A stretch of 36,684 nucleotides of DNA, taken from contig JAPPGI010000067.1 of the NCBI GenBank assembly GCA_028874985.1, forward strand, positions 1 through 36,684, read 5' to 3'. Numbering within the stretch: position 1 is the stretch's first letter; every line of letters begins with the position of its first letter. The DNA is from Gemmatimonadota bacterium. Lineage in GTDB: Bacteria; Gemmatimonadota; Gemmatimonadetes; Longimicrobiales; Gaopeijiaceae. The translations under genes and the position numbers were made by a program. Shown here in pieces: positions 16,727-25,907 of the stretch. The notes beneath the pieces were generated by a model. The model was not told the origin of the DNA, did not search any database, and saw only the letters and a list, made by a program, of their open reading frames with translations.

Positions 16727-17705
16727 ATGGCGCTACTCACACGATTCTTCCAGATACCGGAGCAGAGCTTCTTCCTTCTGGGGCCGCGTGGCACCGGCAA
16801 GTCGACCTGGTTGCGGGCGCGCCTGCCCGACGCGTTCTGGCTCGACCTCCTCGACCCGGAGCTGCACCGGCGGCTGGTGGCGCGCCCGGAGCGGCTGCGG
16901 GCGGCGCTGGCCGGGGCTCCCGCCGCCCGGACGGTCGTGATCGACGAGATCCAGCGGGCCCCGGAACTGCTGTCGGTGGTCCATGCGGTGCTGGAGGAAC
17001 CGTCGCCGCCGCGCTTCGTGCTCACCGGTTCCAGCGCGCGCAAGCTTCGCCGCGGCGAGGTCAACCTTCTCGGGGGGCGGGCCCTGAACCGGACTCTGCA
17101 CCCGTTCATGGCCGCGGAGCTCCCGCGCTTCGACCTCGCGCGAGCCCTCGAGGTCGGCCTGGTGCCTCTGGTCGTGGACTCGCCCGACCCGGAGGGGACC
17201 CTTGGGGCCTACGCCAGCCTCTACATCGACCAGGAAGTGCGTGCGGAGCGTCTCCCGCGCGACGGTGGCGCGCGACAAGCTCTACCTGTTCGACGCCGGC
17301 GTCTTCCGCTCGCTGCGCCCGACCGGACCGCTTGACCGGCCCGGCGACATCGACGGCCAGGCGCTGAAGGGGCTGGTGGCCCAGCACCTGCGTGCGTGGG
17401 CGGCCTACTCGGGGGGCGACGCCTCGATCTTCTACTGGCGCACGCGGGGCGGAAGCGAGGTCGACTTCGTTGTCTACGGGCCGAACTGCTTCCACGCGTT
17501 CGAAGTCAAGAACGCTCGGGCCGTGCACTCCGCCGACCTGCGGGCGCTGCGTACCTTCCGAAGCGACTACCCCGAAGCGGACGCCGCCATGCTGCACCGG
17601 GGACGGGAACGGATGAGGATGCACGGGATCTGGTGTCTCCCGGTGGAGGACTTCCTGCGGGAGATGGTTCCGGGGCAGGGGCTGCTGGAGTGGGTGGACG
17701 CGTGA
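16727..17705 (+). pseudogene. AAA/DUF4143 ATPase, internally deleted (second of two)
   Basis: The first frame starts MALLTRFFQIPEQ and has Walker A LLGPRGTGKSTWL, Walker B TVVIDEIQRAPELL and sensor FVLTGSSARKLRRG, then reaches LYIDQEVRAE near 17245. There the protein jumps to another frame that starts meaningfully at RATVARDKLYLFDAGVFRSL (about 17255) and runs through the DUF4143 nuclease-like part (YWRTRGGSEVDFVVY, FEVKNARAV) to TGA 17705. In relatives about 65-70 residues of helical DUF4143 lie between those points, so roughly 200 bp were lost with a change of frame. The two halves could only be made as separate fragments. It is head-to-head with the other broken DUF4143 ATPase. Confidence 0.75.
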
Positions 17706-17715
17706 CCCCTCGCCC

Positions 17716-17932
17716 TCACAGCCCCCCCTCCCCCCCTCCCATCGCCCCCAGATTCGCCATGATCGTCTCCGTCCGCTCCCGGTCCCGCGCCTCGTCCGCC
17801 ACCGCCTCGTCCGGATTGGTCGCGAACGGCGGAAACGGGAACCGCAACGGGATCGGCTCGAGCACGATCGGCTGGGACAGCACCATCGTCCCGGGCATGA
17901 AGCGCGACGCCCGCTCGCGCAGTGCGGACGAC
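17716..17932 (-). repeat. Duplicated 3' end of herA (copy A)
   Basis: This stretch is a second copy of the last part of herA (19696-19912), at a constant offset of 1980 bases. Between 17741 and 17932 I count 11 mismatches in 192 positions. The frame is open and ends at TGA 17716-17718. From the shared MPGTMVLSQPIV Met it encodes 60 residues, the same length as the real herA tail, with 5 substitutions. It has no start region of its own. It lies 24 bases beyond the stop of the OLD-like gene, so that gene is bracketed by two herA tails. Confidence 0.85.
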
Positions 17933-17956
17933 TCCGGCCGACGGCCCGTTCGGTGT

Positions 17957-19693
17957 TTACGAAGCCGCCCCGCCCCGGTTTCCCCGGTTCAGCACCTCCG
18001 CCATGCGGTCAAGCTTCCGAACGACCTCGGGGTGAATCTCCTCCGGCTTCATCGCCTCGGCGATCAGGTACAGGTCGCTCTTGTTGGTGGAGTGGCCAAC
18101 CGCCTTGAGCAGCGGCATGAGCAGTTCCGTGCTGCCCTTTGACCGGACGAACACGACCGAATCTCCAAAAAGCTCGGCACCCGGCGGAACCATACCCCGG
18201 AATTCCCGTTGCACACTCTCCACGCTCAGCGGGAATCTCAGGAAGCGGGCGATCGGGCCGGGGTGGAAGAGGTAGTTCTCGATCTCGTAACGCTTCCAGC
18301 GAAATACCTCCATCCCGAGCCTCGTCGTCTCGCGTTCGGGCGCCTCCCGGTTGTCCCCGTCGAGCAGGCACACAGCAGGGATTCCCGGAAAGGCCCCGTG
18401 GAGCGCGAAGTGGTGTTCCTTGGCGTGCTCCAGCCGACGTCCCCGCAGCCAGTGGACGTAGGCGTGGGAGAAGAACTCTTGGAGCGGGTGACCCAGAACC
18501 CCGGCCCATGCCCGAAGAATCCGCTCGTCGGTCTGGTCTTCCACGTAGAGCACCGCCCCCACGTCCTGGCCGAGAAGGAGATCGGTGGTGTTGAGCTGCC
18601 TCAGTGCCTCGATGGTCCGGTCTCGTTCCGTGTCGGTGCGTAGCGCGCGTGGAGAATCCCCCGCGAATGACAGGACGCGTTCCGGCTCGGTGGCATCCAG
18701 GATCGTGGGAGAGTGCGTCGCCATGATCACCTGGCCGTCGCGCTCGCGGGCGATCTTCCGCAGGAGCGCGTACACGTCCAGCTGCAGGATGATGTGCTGG
18801 TGGGCGTCGGGTTCGTCCAGGAGCATCACCGTGCCGGGCCTGGCATAGAGGAAGCCGAGCAGCAGAAGCACCTGGAGCGTGCCGCTGCCTACACTGGCAA
18901 GGTCGAGGGGGCGGTAGCGGGGCGACTTGCGGCCGAGGGAGGACTCGGCCGACCATTCGCGGTACTGACAGGTGATGTATGGCTGCCCCGCCCCGTAGGA
19001 AGGGCGAATGAGGTCGATCCTGAAGAGGTCCCTCATGTGCCCAGTCAGGGACTCCCAAGCCGACTCCCGGGCATTGTCGCCGGCGGTGCGGTCGCCAACC
19101 TCCAGGAGCAAGTTCCGCAGGATGTCGCCGCTTCGGCCCTGGCCAATGAGGAGGTCCTGCATTCCGCGTTCGTGCCTGGGCTCATCGCGCTGTATTCCGA
19201 ACAGAGCCGGGACATGCACGACTCGAAGATCCTTGGACGCCCGTGGAGGAAACGCGTTGATCTCCTCCGCCCCCATGTGCTTCGCACCGAGCGGTCGCAC
19301 GTACACCATCTCGCGGTTGGCGTACTGGAACTCCAACCCGCACTCCCAGTGCTCGTCGTTCGACTGCCCCTCTACTACGATCTCAAGGAGTCGAGAAGCA
19401 CCCGGCCCCTCGCCTCCCGACACCACGCGGTCCTTCCACAACAGGTTCATCTCGCGAATCGGAACCGCAGTGAAGTCCCTCCTGGTAAGCGCCACCCCCG
19501 TCCGCTTGACACCCCTGCTTCCACCCTCGCGCTGCGCGAGCCAGTGGCCGAGACCGAACTTCCAGGTCGCAATCGCCTGCAGCAGGGTCGACTTCCCCGC
19601 ATTGTTGGGTCCGGCCAGAACCACCGAGTCGGCCAGCTCGAAGGACTGGTCGCGGAAGCGTTTGAAGCTGCCGAGGCGGACGCGGTGGATCAT
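17957..19693 (-). CDS. OLD-like ATP-dependent endonuclease (AAA ATPase plus TOPRIM)
   Basis: A 578-residue protein. An ABC/SMC-like ATPase comes first: Walker A GPNNAGKST at 28-36, Walker B VMLLDEPDAHQH at about 290-298, and the following H-containing MATHSPTIL. Then a TOPRIM-like region shows VLYVEDQTDERIL (acidic E at about 383) and CLLDGDNRE (D-x-D at about 442). This is the layout of the OLD family, whose members are DNA nucleases and, in the Gabija system (GajA), phage-defence proteins. ATG 19693 lies 2 bases after the herA stop, so it is very likely cotranslated with herA. The longer open frame upstream of ATG 19693 is a herA shadow. No UvrD-like GajB gene is next to it, so it is not a standard Gabija pair. 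Confidence 0.85.
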   Translation of the reverse strand: MIHRVRLGSFKRFRDQSFELADSVVLAGPNNAGKSTLLQAIATWKFGLGHWLAQREGGSRGVKRTGVALTRRDFTAVPIREMNLLWKDRVVSGGEGPGASRLLEIVVEGQSNDEHWECGLEFQYANREMVYVRPLGAKHMGAEEINAFPPRASKDLRVVHVPALFGIQRDEPRHERGMQDLLIGQGRSGDILRNLLLEVGDRTAGDNARESAWESLTGHMRDLFRIDLIRPSYGAGQPYITCQYREWSAESSLGRKSPRYRPLDLASVGSGTLQVLLLLGFLYARPGTVMLLDEPDAHQHIILQLDVYALLRKIARERDGQVIMATHSPTILDATEPERVLSFAGDSPRALRTDTERDRTIEALRQLNTTDLLLGQDVGAVLYVEDQTDERILRAWAGVLGHPLQEFFSHAYVHWLRGRRLEHAKEHHFALHGAFPGIPAVCLLDGDNREAPERETTRLGMEVFRWKRYEIENYLFHPGPIARFLRFPLSVESVQREFRGMVPPGAELFGDSVVFVRSKGSTELLMPLLKAVGHSTNKSDLYLIAEAMKPEEIHPEVVRKLDRMAEVLNRGNRGGAAS

Positions 19694-19695
19694 GG

Positions 19696-21534
19696 CTACA
19701 ACCCCGCCTCCCCCCCCGACATCGCCCCCAGATTCGCCATGATCGCGTCCGTCCGTTCCCGGTCCCGCGCCTCGTCCGCCACCGCCTCGTCCGGATTGGT
19801 CGCGAACGGTGGGAACGGAAACCGCAACGGGATCGGCTCGGGCACGATCGGCTGCGACAGCACCATCGTCCCGGGCATGAACCGCGACGCCCGCTCGCGC
19901 AACGCGGACGACAGGAAGCGGTAGGCGTCGGCCTCGCTGGCGTCGAGCCGCCCGGCCACCTTGAGCGACGCGTTGCGGGGGAGCGCCGGAGCGACCGCCG
20001 ATGCGGCCTGCTGCGCCCCCACCAGGAGCACGCCCAGGGAGCGTCCGCGCTCGGCGATGTCGACCAGAAGCTCGCGAAGCGGCGAGAACCCCTTGGCCGG
20101 CGCGTACTTGTTGAGCTCGTCCAGGACCACGAACCGCAGCGGAACGCGCCCCGTCCCCTGCTTCTCGCGCCACACGCCGTCCAGCAGCGAGCCCACCACG
20201 AAGCGCTGCGCGTCGTCGTGCAGGGTGGAGATGTCGACCACGTGCAGGCGGGCGTTCTCGGACGACACGGGCCTGAGTCCGCAGCCGATCAGCGGCCCGA
20301 CGTGCTTGCGCAGCCGCAGCAGCCGCCGCAGGTAGGCCTGCCGCGTCCCCGACTGGGTGCGCCCGAACCAGGCCCTGATCGTCTCCTCATCGTCCCGGTT
20401 GGCCATCTTCTCGGTGAAGTCGACGAAGTCCCCGAAGTCCTCGATCACGTGGCCGGCGCCCGCGCGCACCGGCTCGGGTTCCTTCGCCGCCAGCCTGTCC
20501 GGGTCGAAGCTCGTGTCCTCGGGGACGGCCGGGAGGATCACCACCGCACCCGACTCTCCGCCTTCGAGCCGACGAAGGTGGCGCAGGAGCTGGATGCGGA
20601 ACTGCTGCTCGATGAACCCGACCTGGGTGGAGCGGTCGTCCTCCGCGGTGAAGCAGAACTGCAGCAGCTGGTCGCGGATGAACTGTTCCGGGGTCCATCC
20701 GTAGGCGTGCACGTCGCCGGTGTCGCGGGACTTGACGCCCGGCACCCTCCCCGAGACGCCGGGCCGCCGGGGGGCGTACAGGCGCACCGAGCGGAAGGGG
20801 CCGGGATCGCCGACGCCCAGGGCGCGCCACTGCGTGCGTGCGTCCGGCCTGCCCGGGAACTCGGAGTTCGGGCGATCGAGGTGGAGCAGGTCCTCGCCCT
20901 TGGTGTTGAAGACGAGCGCCCGCACGTTCTCGCGTTCGGCGCGGCCTCCGAGCAGCGCCATCCCGGCATCGGTCTCCAGGAGCTGGTAGAGGACGTACAG
21001 CGCGTACGAGGTCTTGGTCGCGACCCCCGAGATCCCCGAGATCGAGAAGTGCCCGCCGGAGCGGCCGTCCACGAAGCGCATGTCAGCGTACACGGGCTCG
21101 CCCCCCATGTCCACGCCGACCGGGAGCCTGCCGCGCTTCATCTCGTCCTCGAAGAGGGCGACCGTGCGGTCCCGGCCGACGGCGCGCATGGCCACCGAAC
21201 CCGCGTTCGGCGCCACGAAGAGCTCGGGGACGACGCGCAGCACCCGCACCTCGGCCAGCCTGACGTGCTCGGCGGGCATGACGCGGTCGACGACCCGGGC
21301 CGTGTCGGAGGGCAGGTCGGCGCCCTCGAAACGGCTGCGCAGCTCGGTGACGATCCCGTAGTGGGTGACCTGCGTCCCGTCGGGGAGCTCGTTGCGGACG
21401 GCGACCAGCTGGTCGAGCTGGACGTTCGCGTTCGCGTCGAGGACCACCTGGAAGTCGCGCGAATTGCTGCCGTGCGAGCCGTCCACGAGTCCGATTCGGG
21501 GGTCCGGCGCGGTGTTTCCGTCCTGGTCGCTCAC
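19696..21534 (-). CDS. herA: HerA-like ATPase/DNA translocase
   Basis: A 612-residue HerA/FtsK-superfamily ATPase that would form a hexameric pump for a NurA nuclease. The N-terminal HAS-barrel is visible at about 28-110 (VQLDQLVAVRNELPDG, THYGIVTELRS). The P-loop is the variant GISGVATKTS at 167-176, typical of bacterial HerA-like proteins, and Walker B is VVLDELNKYAP at about 465-475; SLGVLLVGAQQAASAV follows as the sensor/arginine region. GTG 21534 is chosen because it overlaps the nurA stop (GTGA). The last 192 bp are duplicated at 17741-17932. Confidence 0.88.
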   Translation of the reverse strand: MSDQDGNTAPDPRIGLVDGSHGSNSRDFQVVLDANANVQLDQLVAVRNELPDGTQVTHYGIVTELRSRFEGADLPSDTARVVDRVMPAEHVRLAEVRVLRVVPELFVAPNAGSVAMRAVGRDRTVALFEDEMKRGRLPVGVDMGGEPVYADMRFVDGRSGGHFSISGISGVATKTSYALYVLYQLLETDAGMALLGGRAERENVRALVFNTKGEDLLHLDRPNSEFPGRPDARTQWRALGVGDPGPFRSVRLYAPRRPGVSGRVPGVKSRDTGDVHAYGWTPEQFIRDQLLQFCFTAEDDRSTQVGFIEQQFRIQLLRHLRRLEGGESGAVVILPAVPEDTSFDPDRLAAKEPEPVRAGAGHVIEDFGDFVDFTEKMANRDDEETIRAWFGRTQSGTRQAYLRRLLRLRKHVGPLIGCGLRPVSSENARLHVVDISTLHDDAQRFVVGSLLDGVWREKQGTGRVPLRFVVLDELNKYAPAKGFSPLRELLVDIAERGRSLGVLLVGAQQAASAVAPALPRNASLKVAGRLDASEADAYRFLSSALRERASRFMPGTMVLSQPIVPEPIPLRFPFPPFATNPDEAVADEARDRERTDAIMANLGAMSGGEAGL

Positions 21535-22523
21535 GCGGCCTCCTCGTCGCGGTTGTGCTGCATGATGGCTTCGCGAACGGCGCGCAGGGCCAGCCGCGAG
21601 TCGCCGAGCAGGTGGTGAAGGTGCTGTTCCAACCGTGCCACGGGGGCGAGGTTGACCGGCGCGCGGGCATCGCGGTGCGGCGCCGACGCGAAGGCGGGCA
21701 GCCAGCGCGCGGCCCGGTCCACTGTCACGACGGCCTGGCCGCTGCCCGAACTCGCGGGCACCTCCAGGCGCGCGATCCCCGCCCACGGCCCCGCCCAGGG
21801 ACCGGGGTCGCCCACCCGGATGTAGCATGCGTAGCGGTCGTCCTTCATGGCGAACAGGCTGGTCCGCTCTCCCACACCGAGCCCCGGCACGGTCTGCCAG
21901 TGCTCGACCGCGAGGGTGCGCCGGTGATGGGTCTTCACATACCCCACGACGGGCGTCCTGCGGCTGCGGCGGATGTTGTGAAGCGGTCCGTCGAAGACGA
22001 CCATCCAGCCGTCCGCGGACAGGCGGTCGGCGATCTCGGCCTCGGTGTCCCGCATGAGGCGCTGGAGGTGTTGCGGCACCGCCCTCAGTTCCTCGCTCTC
22101 GACGGAAAGGGACATCCAGCGCCATCCGCCCGGATGACGGCGCAGCCGCACCTGGTGCCCGCCGGAGAAGATCACTGCGCGACCGATCTCGGCATGGCGG
22201 ATGGCCGCCGGGCCGTCCGGGCCGATCAGGACGGCTCCCGCTCCCCAGGCACCCGCGAGTCCCGTAACCGTGTCACCTTCCGAATTCGTGCGCGTGAGGT
22301 GAGCCTCGGTTCGGCGCACCCCGTCCACGAAGCAGAGCCGTGCCGGGGGACCCGCGTCGCGGGGTCGGCGAATGCGGAAGTGTCCCCCGTCCTCCACGAC
22401 TCGGCATTCGACGGTATGGTCATCCTCTTCGTCGGCGCGGAAGCCGGCACCGTGGGACGCGTCGAAGGGTTCGACTCCGATGAAGGGGCGGTTCGCGGCG
22501 GTGTCGGCTTTGGGGACGGCCAT
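21531..22523 (-). CDS. nurA: NurA-like nuclease
   Basis: A 330-residue protein whose position and motifs point to the NurA family, RNase H-like DNA end-resection nucleases that work with HerA. The candidate catalytic Asp is D67 in CFVDGVRR, a second is D178 in WMVVFDGPL, and K197 in VVGYVKTHHRR matches the conserved basic position. The C-terminal YIRVGDPGPW and GIARLEVP strands fit the fold. The stop overlaps the start of herA by 4 bases. ATG 22523 is supported by conserved-looking sequence from the first residues, though no strong Shine-Dalgarno is seen. NurA is divergent and assignment rests partly on the HerA neighbour. Confidence 0.8.
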   Translation of the reverse strand: MAVPKADTAANRPFIGVEPFDASHGAGFRADEEDDHTVECRVVEDGGHFRIRRPRDAGPPARLCFVDGVRRTEAHLTRTNSEGDTVTGLAGAWGAGAVLIGPDGPAAIRHAEIGRAVIFSGGHQVRLRRHPGGWRWMSLSVESEELRAVPQHLQRLMRDTEAEIADRLSADGWMVVFDGPLHNIRRSRRTPVVGYVKTHHRRTLAVEHWQTVPGLGVGERTSLFAMKDDRYACYIRVGDPGPWAGPWAGIARLEVPASSGSGQAVVTVDRAARWLPAFASAPHRDARAPVNLAPVARLEQHLHHLLGDSRLALRAVREAIMQHNRDEEAA

Positions 22524-22662
22524 GCGGGGGGGTTGGAGGGGATGGTTCTCAAGCGCGCGGAACCTCGCGGAAACGCATCGCGAGTGCCATGAAAGCTAGC
22601 AAAGCCGTGGACACCGGGCGACGAGGGCGGGGTGCTGCGCGGTCATCGGCCGGTCGCCCGGG

Positions 22663-22683
22663 GGAAGACCGGGATGGTCTTCC
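22663..22683. promoter_or_regulatory. 8-bp hairpin upstream of the toxin-antitoxin promoter
   Basis: GGAAGACC (22663-22670) and GGTCTTCC (22676-22683) pair perfectly around the loop GGGAT. The right arm overlaps the place of the -35 box of the antitoxin promoter. It could be the terminator of a lost gene or a second regulatory site. No T-run follows. Confidence 0.35.
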
Positions 22684-22697
22684 AAGGGTGCGGACGT

Positions 22698-22722
22698 TAT
22701 ACTACTAGTTTATCCAACTAGT
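22698..22722 (+). promoter_or_regulatory. Promoter -10 and operator of the antitoxin-toxin operon
   Basis: TATACT (22698-22703; 5 of 6 to consensus) is a good -10 box. Immediately after it, ACTAGTT (22704-22710) and AACTAGT (22716-22722) form a perfect 7-bp inverted repeat with a 5-base spacer, just where a repressor would block transcription start. Phd/VapB antitoxins bind such dyads to autoregulate. GGGGG at 22728-22732 serves as ribosome-binding site for ATG 22737. The -35 is weak. Confidence 0.65.
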
Positions 22723-22736
22723 CGATAGGGGGAAAC

Positions 22737-22976
22737 ATGCTCAAGGTCGGCGCCTTCGAGGCGAAGACGCACCTGTCGTCGCTGCTCGCCAGGGTCGCCC
22801 GCGGTGAGGAGGTGCTCATCACCAAGCGGGGGAAACCGATGGCTCGCCTGGTTCCCGCCGGGCAGGGAGACCGGGGCGGCGTAGCGGAGGCCATCCGCGA
22901 GCTCCGCGGTCTGGACGACGGGCTGCGGCTGGGCGGTCTCGACTGGAAGGAATTGCGCGACGAGGGACGGCGGTGA
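22737..22976 (+). CDS. vapB: Phd/YefM-VapB-type antitoxin
   Basis: A 79-residue antitoxin of the Phd/YefM family. MLKVGAFEAKTHLSSLLARV and the following GEEVLITKRGKPMARLVP are the classic DNA-binding and dimerisation part (residues 1-42). The C-terminal acidic tail (RELRGLDDGLRLGGLDW) would wrap the toxin. The stop overlaps the GTG of the toxin by 4 bases. Promoter and operator are readable upstream. Intact as far as sequence shows, although its partner looks inactive. Confidence 0.9.
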   Translation: MLKVGAFEAKTHLSSLLARVARGEEVLITKRGKPMARLVPAGQGDRGGVAEAIRELRGLDDGLRLGGLDWKELRDEGRR

Positions 22977-23392
22977 GCTCCTTCGTACTCGGTTGCTCCG
23001 TCGCCGTCGCCTGGTTGCTCGAGGACGAACGGGTGCCCGGGGCCGACGCGTTGCTCGACCGGCTGGAACGCGGCGGTCAGGCGGTCGTGCCCGGCCTGTG
23101 GCGCCTGGAACTCGGCAATGTTCTGGCGGGTGCCGAACGACGCGGCCGCATCGGCGCGACGGGGATCGCAAGGTGTCTCGGCCTCCTGGCCAGATTGCCT
23201 ATCGCCACGGACCGGCACACCGAAGAGCGGGCACTGAGGGAGATTCTGGAACTCGCTCGCCGTGATTACCTCACCACCTACGACGCAGTCTACCTCGAAC
23301 TGGCGATGAGGCGGGGACTGCCGCTCGCGACGCTCGGCCGGTCGCTCGCCCGGGCGGCGCGGCGGGCGGGGGTGGAGGTTCTGCCAGGGTGA
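22973..23392 (+). CDS. vapC: VapC-type PIN-domain protein with two catalytic acids missing
   Basis: A 139-residue PIN-domain protein, normally a Mg-dependent RNase toxin. Family members need four acidic residues. Here the glutamate (WRLELGNVL) and the third-position Asp (TYDAVYLELA) are present. The first, expected in VLDxSVxVAW, is Gly at residue 7 (GGT, 22991-22993). The last, expected in ATLDxxLA, is Gly at residue 122 (GGC, 23336-23338). Both changes are one transition away from Asp codons. The rest of the fold is conserved and the frame is intact, so this looks like a dead toxin that may still bind the antitoxin. Start GTG 22973 overlaps vapB. Confidence 0.88.
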   Translation: MSSFVLGCSVAVAWLLEDERVPGADALLDRLERGGQAVVPGLWRLELGNVLAGAERRGRIGATGIARCLGLLARLPIATDRHTEERALREILELARRDYLTTYDAVYLELAMRRGLPLATLGRSLARAARRAGVEVLPG

Positions 23393-23416
23393 CCGGCGGA
23401 GCCATGTACCCGCCGG
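23393..23416 (+). terminator. Hairpin just after vapC, weak terminator
   Basis: CCGGCGG (23393-23399) and CCGCCGG (23410-23416) pair perfectly around a 10-base loop, beginning directly at the vapC stop, and are followed by CTTCCTTG rather than a true T-run. The remaining 130 bases to the SDR stop at 23546 contain no convincing gene. Confidence 0.4.
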
Positions 23417-23545
23417 CTTCCTTGAGCTGTTCAGGCCTGCGCTTTCGAGACATCGATCACGAGTGGGTTCCCCGTCCGGCGAGGTCCGGTGACGATGATG
23501 AGCCCGCGCGGCACTTTGGCGCAGACGCGCCAGGAATCGCCCCCC

Positions 23546-24277
23546 CTACCCCCACCGCAGCCCCCCGTCCACCACGATCACCTCGCCCGTCACGTATTCG
23601 GCCCCCACCAGGTAGCGCACCGCCCCCACCACATCGCCCGGCGTCCCGATCCGCCCCAGCGGCACCTGCTCACGCGCACGCTCGGTCATGGCCTCGTCGA
23701 AGTACGCCGGCGGGAGCACGTGGCCCGGCGCGATCGCGTTGACCCGCACCTCGGGCGCGAGGCGGCGCGCCATCACGCGGGTGAGGTGGAGCAGCCCCGC
23801 CTTGGCCACAGAGTGGGCCGGGTGGCTCGTCCAGGGTTGCAGCGCGGCGAGGTCGACGATGTTCACGACCGATCCCCCCGCGGCCCTGAGCAGCCCGGCG
23901 GTCTCCCGCACCAGGAGGAACGGCGCACGTACGTTCACCGCCATGACCATGTCCCATTCCTCGGTCGTGGCCGCCAGCAGATCGCCCCGCACGAAGGGCG
24001 ACGCCGAGTTGACGAGGAGGTCGAGCCTGCCGAAGTGATCGGCGGCGGCCCGGGCCAGGCGCACCGTGTCCGCCTCGCGCGCGAGGTCCGCCTGAACCGT
24101 GAGGACACTCCGCCCCATCCGGCCGGCCGCCTCCGCGACCTCCGCGGCCCCAGCTTCCGAGGTATGGTAGTTCACGACCAGGTCGTACCCGTCTTCGGCC
24201 AGCCCGAGGGCGATGGCCCTGCCGACCCGGATCCCTCCGCCGGTCACCAGCGCGACGGGATTGTCCCTGCTTTGCAT
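23546..24277 (-). CDS. SDR oxidoreductase, pteridine-reductase-like, catalytic Tyr replaced by His
   Basis: A 243-residue short-chain dehydrogenase. The cofactor motif TGGGIRVG resembles the TGxxxRxG form of pteridine reductase/FolM relatives, which prefer NADPH. NSAS matches the NNAG position, and [11 protein letters not shown] holds the place of the catalytic Ser region. The expected YxxxK reads H155-S-V-A-K159 (His codon at 23813-23815), so the proton-donating Tyr is lost by a single T-to-C change. The C-terminal [13 protein letters not shown] is intact. ATG 24277 is preferred; a GTG at 24301 would add 8 residues. It is divergent from fumC. Activity is doubtful unless His substitutes. Confidence 0.85.
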   Translation of the reverse strand: MQSRDNPVALVTGGGIRVGRAIALGLAEDGYDLVVNYHTSEAGAAEVAEAAGRMGRSVLTVQADLAREADTVRLARAAADHFGRLDLLVNSASPFVRGDLLAATTEEWDMVMAVNVRAPFLLVRETAGLLRAAGGSVVNIVDLAALQPWTSHPAHSVAKAGLLHLTRVMARRLAPEVRVNAIAPGHVLPPAYFDEAMTERAREQVPLGRIGTPGDVVGAVRYLVGAEYVTGEVIVVDGGLRWG

Positions 24278-24373
24278 CCGACCCCTGGGCCCTTCCGCCA
24301 CCGTTCCGCGGCGGCTCGCTTATGTTTGATCGGCACTCCAGCATCGCACACCCACGACCACCAGCATATCACA

Positions 24374-25771
<1,398 letters not shown>

Positions 25772-25907
25772 ACCGGAAAGGCCTGAAAGGGCACTTCGAT
25801 TCGGGCGTATGGTATGGGTTGAGCAATGCGATCCGGCATGACACGTACCTGGGGTGACAGGACATTCGTGGTGGGTGGACGTCAGGTGGCACCAGAAAGG
25901 CGGCGAC

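Noticed and set aside
17957-19693. Complete Gabija system
   Set aside because: The OLD-like protein resembles GajA in layout, but no UvrD-like helicase (GajB) is adjacent; its neighbour is HerA.
19694-20173. Upstream extension of the OLD-like gene
   Set aside because: This part is out of frame within herA and low-complexity; the protein begins naturally at ATG 19693.
23436-23540. Minus-strand frame with [10 protein letters not shown], recalling the P-loop region of PilT/GspE ATPases
   Set aside because: Only about ten residues match, the Lys-containing part of the P-loop is absent, and no further ATPase sequence lies on either side.
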